From contig JAUTXW010000109.1 in the NCBI GenBank assembly GCA_030620095.1, positions 595,501 to 659,500 of the forward strand: a stretch of 64,000 nt of DNA, read 5' to 3'. The notes under the pieces were generated by a model that had not been told where the DNA came from, did not search any database, and was given only the letters and a program-made list of their open reading frames with translations. A program made the position numbers and the translations under genes. Shown one piece after another: positions 59,901 through 64,000 of this stretch (position 1 is the stretch's first letter; each line of letters starts with the position of its first letter). The DNA comes from Kuschelorhynchus macadamiae (lineage: Eukaryota > Arthropoda > Insecta > Coleoptera > Curculionidae).

Positions 59901-62900
59901 TTATTTCGGTGTCAGATTCAAAAAAATTTATATGGAACCTCCAAGTCTTTTCTTTATATTTGATTATTTTAATATCCATGTCAATTAATGCCATTTAAGT
60001 CAAACATGCACGCATGCAAATGCATATATTAGATTACATATTTTTTCGTCTATTGCTTCTCTTAAGCTTTTGCTTTACTCCTATTTTTATTTCTTATTTT
60101 TTTATTATCTTATTGGTTCCATAACCTGATAAATTTTTCATTTACTTATAATTTCTTTTAGAGAGAATACTGTTATACATTTTTTCCCCTATATTAAAGA
60201 AAGGTAAAAATTGTTTTTGTTTTCACTTATCGACTCCATCGACCCAATCAATTCAGTAATTATTATTCAACAGTTACATTACCTGCTGCAAGGGATGATA
60301 GATAAACTCAGCTCTTCAAGATTTACCCTGTTCTATAGATCGTATAGGAAATCAGTATTTTACTTTAACAGCACATTTTCATGATCTTGCTTATAGATCA
60401 GCAGCGTACCTAGAGGATTGGAATGAAATTTCCTTTATAAAGGAAACCCAGAGACTTATGTTTTTTAAATAAAAAAAAATTGGAAAAAGTAATTTATTCA
60501 CCCCTGACGTAACTTCTTAACCGTATGTTATGAAACTAACTTATACTTTAATATACAACTTAAAATGTATAATTCTTAAAACAGTGTTTATTGTTTAAAT
60601 CTACGCCATTAACAAAAAATCACAGAAAAGCAAAAAAATAAATAAAACCAAAAATCACGGAATGTTAAAGGTAGCCTAATTTCATCATGACAAGACATAC
60701 GTTTTTATAATTATTCTAATTTTTATCAATCTTTAATATTAAAACATTTTTTACTTGTAAAATATAGATTACTTGCTTTAACAAGTACCATAAAATATTG
60801 TGCTTTGTTTGCAATTGAATTGCAAATTCTACCAACTTTAGTATTTTAATGAAACCATTCACATAATTAGTTTAATATTTAAATGATGAATGCTTTTCAA
60901 AATGCCATTGTGTTTTTAGGAATCAAAATAATTTCTTTTTAATTGACTATGTAAAACTGAAAAACGACTTAATACATGGTGATAACGAAAGGAGAATTAG
61001 AATCTTGCAGGCCCTTAGATGGGTAAGTAATCTTTAAATAAGTACAACTAAAATATTATATATTACTTATATATTACATGTACTACAAATATATCAAAGC
61101 TATTTTTAAAAACAAACGAAAAAGAACAAAAACGCATTAGTTTTATGGTGCATTTTTATGGCGAAAGATTTAATAAACCATTTTATTAAAAATAGAGTTT
61201 TTAATTAAAAGTCATTCCAACATCAGATGTCGAAAGTGGTCAATAGACAATATCTGTGTGTCAAGCATAGCCCTAATACCATTTAACCGATTTTGTGCCA
61301 ATTTTGTATTTAGGTTTTTTTTTGTAAATACTCTATCTTTTGCCGTACTTTGGAACACCCATTTTTAAGATATTGTATTTATTTTTTGGAGAAATTTTGG
61401 TATATGTATCGCAAGAATATGCATTTTTAGAGAATTACGAAAAATGAAGGCCCTGCTAGGGAAAGAGTCTTGGAATCGTATATTTCTAACGATATATTAG
61501 ACTTATTTGCCAGTGTTAGTATTCCTGAAAGATTACTACTTGGATATGGGGTGGATCATTATGTTCAGGTAAACAAATAATATAAATAACAAACATGATT
61601 AAAAATATTACAATACAATTGTTCATTTATTTGTACTACTTTTACCTTGAGACGATGGTAGCGAATTTTTGGTCAAATTTTAAACATAATTAGGTATTTT
61701 ATTTTTATGACCTAACTGGCTTCAGCAAATAATTTTTTGATATTTAAATACCTTTCTTAACTTACATTTTTTATTCAATTTGCCATTATATTATACAGGG
61801 TGTCTTAAATATATAGCAATTATTTCACGTCCAGCCCGTAATAACTAAACGGTTGATCCTAGGCGAAATAGGTAATTACTCCGAAGAAACGTCTATGTTC
61901 CCTCTAGAGGCTGTTACAAAATTTAGCCCGATCGTGTTAAGAAAGATTTTTGAGACATTTTTTGAATGTAGCGTACACACATTTTTTGCTTGATTTGAAC
62001 TTTGGTCTTGCGAATCGGCACTCGCTAGAACAAAAATGATTGAGTTGGTCAAAAGCTACGTATTTCTGCTACAAAACATTGATTTACATTGTTTTCTCTG
62101 TCCTAGATCAAGAAATTGGGTAAAATCAAGTATAGAGAAAAACGCACAGTTTCCGTTTTAAAAAAATTGTCACTTTTTAGAGGTGTGCCTTGGTGACGAG
62201 ACGTTACATTAAACATTTTGACAATACGCACTTTTTAATCCGACATGGGTCAAAAATTTGGCAAATATCTCCTCAAATGTTCTTTAGGAAAGATAAAATC
62301 GATAATTATCAAGAATTAGAATATATTTTGCAGATTCTGTCTACATTTCGTAAGTTCTAACCACTATTTAACGTCGAATTTTGTTTGCCAAATTAACGTA
62401 ATTGTAATAAAAGTAATAAATAGGTTAGTGGTTCAAATATCATATCGGAGTAGATATTTTCTTCGGTGTTCGTGGGATTCAGATGTAGTTTAAGATGTAA
62501 ATTAACTCCTAGTATGTTTTGTGGTTTCTGTTTATATATTAATATGCTAGTGCTAACGTACGAAACTAAATTAGTTTTTGCTGAAATCGGAAAATATTGA
62601 CACAATGTATTAAAATTATATATTAATTAACTGTTATGTTAAGTTAACAGGAATTATTATTTAAATTAAACGAAATGGTGCATTATCCTCAATGATACGC
62701 AAGTATCCATTAATATGTCGCATCACTCTCTTTTTTTGAAATACTCTGCGTTTAAGGTGTTCATTTTCGGCCTCCCAACCGTTACTGTACACCTTCCTAC
62801 TCCTGCTCAATATTGCCCAAAACTCTTCGATCGGTCGTGCCTCCGGGACATTTGGTGCATTGTCTTTTTCTGGAACAAATAGGATGTTATGAGCCTCCAA

Positions 62901-63944
62901 CCAGTCTCTGGATTTTCTGGTGTAATGGCAAGACGCTAGATTGGCCCAAAATATAATTTCATCGTTAGGATGGTGTCTATTAACAAAATCAACCAATTTT
63001 CGAAGCCATCTCTAGTATATATATGTATTTGCATCCACCGCTTCACTCCTTACATGTCCAACGTAAGATCGTGAAATGCTAGCGGAAATGGCACACCACA
63101 TCAAAACTTTGTCCTCAAATTTCTTTTTTGATTTGTGATTTACGTTATTTTCATAATTCGTCATTACTTTTAATTTCTGAATTCGATAACGTGAAATATT
63201 TTTCGTCGCCCATTATCACAGTTCGGTTTCCTGTGAAGTGATGTCTTTTTTACATACGGCATCATATCGGACTCCTACGCAACTGATCTTCGGTATATTT
63301 TGGGCATTTCTTCCTTTTTCGATACTTCACTGCCTTTCTTTTGACTTCTCGACTAAGGGTTATATAAAAAGCAGGAAATCTTCGTGCCAATCGCTGATAC
63401 CAATCGGTTTCTAGCAGCTTCCGTCAACTTATTTGACTACTCATTAGTTAATGCTTTAGGTCGTCCACTTTTAGAAAGATTTACTTCCTCACATTCGCGA
63501 ATAGTTTTATAAAAATAGTCGGGATAGCAATATTTTGATCTCGAAATATATTCAAAATCTCACGTTTTGGCACCTGTCCAACTAATACTTTTTCGAATAT
63601 GCAGTTTGTACGCCATAGCTTTGCTAAAATATGGCAGATAAAATTGACAAAGTCATTTATGATAAAATAACAACCGAAGAAATTTTTTTCATACGTTCTT
63701 GTGGTCGGGTTTGTTGTTTTTTTAATAATATATAGTTGTTACGTATTACTAATTTTAACTCTCCAAATACTATTTTTTAAAATTTCTGCTGTAGGAGTCT
63801 ACGTGCAGACTAATTAATACACTAGCTTCCCTGAAATACGGAAGGGATTATCTCACAATGGATGAAAGGTTGCTGAAACGAGTGCTCATTAAAAAGGTCA
63901 AAGATGTACGCACTGTATCCGGAGCAGTTATTAGAAACATGTTG
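50971..63944 (+). CDS. ARMC9: ARMC9 orthologue (LisH and armadillo protein), eight internal exons, both ends missing
   Basis: Vertebrate ARMC9 is a ciliary basal-body protein. Exons: 50971-51260, 53149-53288, 54891-55137, 55361-55522, 55614-55772, 60920-61022, 61431-61568, 63795-63944. All sites are GT/AG and phases agree throughout, giving 463 codons. Family matches: KLIAVTSELTTVLQ (human LIGVTAELVDSLE), VKLKNDLIHG, RILQALRWRITK, RVLESYISNDILDLF, STCRLINTLASLKYGRDYL and TVSGAVIRNML. The first exon begins FLKNHNFPKTADILREEW, which fits the second half of a LisH motif, followed by a Cys-containing part (CKCSK, YICDHCYQQ) without an ARMC9 counterpart I know; assignment of that exon rests on phase and position. 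The start exon was not found. Ser/Pro-rich exons in the middle are insect-specific linkers. The armadillo repeats continue beyond the window. Intron 5 is 5.1 kb. Confidence 0.9.
51270..52093. mobile_element. Long-inverted-repeat MITE in ARMC9 intron
   Basis: The left arm (51270-51360) with TTGGATGTGGGTAACATATGG and GCGAGAAAGTTATTCTTCAT is matched by an inverted right arm (52093-51995) with CGTGGATTTAGGTAACATATGG and the same AGAATAACTTTTTCGCC block reversed. An extra copy of that block lies at 51745-51772. It begins about 10 nt after the splice donor at 51261. Confidence 0.7.
53860..54620 (+). repeat. Dispersed repeat, copy A (ends ACACCCTGTATA)
   Basis: Shares, with gaps, CTACATCTGAATC, CCGAAGAAA.TATCTACTCC, CCACTAACCTATTTATTA, GTTAGAACTT, and CATTTGAGGAGATATTTGC with the reverse complement of 61794-62640. 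It ends in the ACACCCTGTATA motif near 54616. It lies in an ARMC9 intron; no coding frame is recognised. Confidence 0.65.
55773..60919. other. ARMC9 intron 5, mostly unassigned
   Basis: A 5.1-kb AT-rich intron. Apart from the unexplained open frame at 56372-56648 I see no exon, RNA gene or mobile-element signature. Confidence 0.5.
56372..56648 (+). other. Unexplained open frame with acceptor-like start in ARMC9 intron
   Basis: After ATATACAG at about 56370 a frame is open for about 91 codons (VGIPGYIYTYTNYSYLQHC, QFTNTDWTTKVSGYN, DRFFLFVEKTNIDFIESIFQ) to TAA at 56646-56648. Composition looks more protein-like and less AT-rich than the surroundings. If spliced from ARMC9 exon 55614-55772, the phase would give an immediate stop (R N stop) instead of this frame, so it is not simply an alternative ARMC9 exon. 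I do not recognise it. Confidence 0.35.
61794..62640 (-). repeat. Dispersed repeat, copy B, inverted relative to copy A
   Basis: Begins (plus view) TACAGGGTGTCTTAAA and contains, on the minus strand, the blocks listed for copy A, which lies 7.5 kb upstream in the opposite orientation. It directly adjoins the Tc1/mariner relic. Confidence 0.65.
62661..63620 (-). pseudogene. Tc1/mariner-type (IS630-like) transposase relic
   Basis: The minus strand runs from an N-terminal start near 63617 (MAYKLHIRKSI) through helix-turn-helix-like segments (VNLSKSGRPKALTNE), a linker (RNRLVSAIG, RKKCPKYTEDQL), then GDEKYFTLSN, FEDKVLMWCAIS and the C-terminal catalytic part (62996-62661) with IIFWANLASCHYTRKSRDWL, HNILFVPEKDNAPNVPEARP and IEEFWAILSR. 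The order and the NLASCH and PNVPEARPIEEFWA motifs are typical for Tc1/mariner DDE enzymes. Several stops and frameshifts upstream of 62996. No terminal repeats were located. It sits in an ARMC9 intron, opposite to the host. Confidence 0.85.
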
Positions 63945-64000
63945 GTAAGCCCTGGAAGATACACCTATTCTAAATTTTAAAAAAATAATAGATTATTATA

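Overview
The window looks like TE-rich arthropod DNA, most likely an insect and quite possibly a beetle. It is AT-rich, with small exons, GT/AG introns of up to about 11 kb, and a dense mixture of DNA transposons, MITEs, LINEs, a Penelope-like element and tRNA-derived SINEs. There is no bacterial or viral gene organisation. The species cannot be fixed from the sequence.

Three cellular genes are supported. (1) RpL7A (ribosomal protein eL8) lies on the minus strand. Exons 1-5 lie between 10789 and 1625 and encode the first 167 residues; the C-terminal exons lie left of the window. Three of its introns carry box C/D snoRNAs in the host sense, each with its D box 73-77 nt upstream of the 3' splice site: a clear U24/SNORD24 homologue in intron 1, a guide matched to the conserved 18S TTAAAAAGCTCGTA stretch (U36-like) in intron 2, and an unassigned candidate in intron 3. 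(2) A secreted glycine/histidine-rich protein of 184 residues lies on the plus strand in five coding exons (21835-35733), with a TATA box and a poly(A) signal. Its second intron is 10.9 kb and full of transposons. (3) The ARMC9 orthologue (LisH/armadillo protein of cilia) lies on the plus strand. Eight in-phase exons between 50971 and 63944 encode 463 codons; the start and the C-terminal armadillo part lie outside the recognised exons or the window.

The rest is mobile-element sediment. From left to right: a decayed hAT element inside RpL7A intron 3 (3553-5707); SINE copies at 9.5, 12.0 and 12.5-12.9 kb, the last two inverted; a tandem TIR/MITE array directly upstream of the RpL7A promoter (10941-11950); a THAP-bearing TIR element (14562-16209); a dispersed GACA-repeat family (17.1-18.2 and 28.4-29.1 kb); an L2/CR1-like LINE (18.3-20.8 kb, minus); a hAT MITE with target duplication (24180-24365); a foldback element (26307-26910); a Penelope-like element (30.7-32.3 kb, minus); two tail-to-tail piggyBac relics (36.6-40.6 kb), one carrying a nested PIF/Harbinger-type MITE; a TTAA-flanked 135-bp hairpin between them; LINE remnants (41-42.4 and 50.3-50.6 kb); a second THAP-bearing TIR element (48378-49428); a long-inverted-repeat MITE beginning about 10 nt after an ARMC9 splice donor; and a Tc1/mariner-type transposase relic (62.6-63.6 kb, minus).

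I saw no convincing new multi-gene system. The observations most worth following are the snoRNA set inside RpL7A (especially the unassigned third member), a perfect 38-bp palindrome upstream of the glycine-rich gene, the MITE array at the RpL7A promoter, and the piggyBac pair that supplies an internal empty-site control for the Harbinger MITE insertion. Intervals not listed hold AT-rich intronic or intergenic DNA in which I see nothing assignable.
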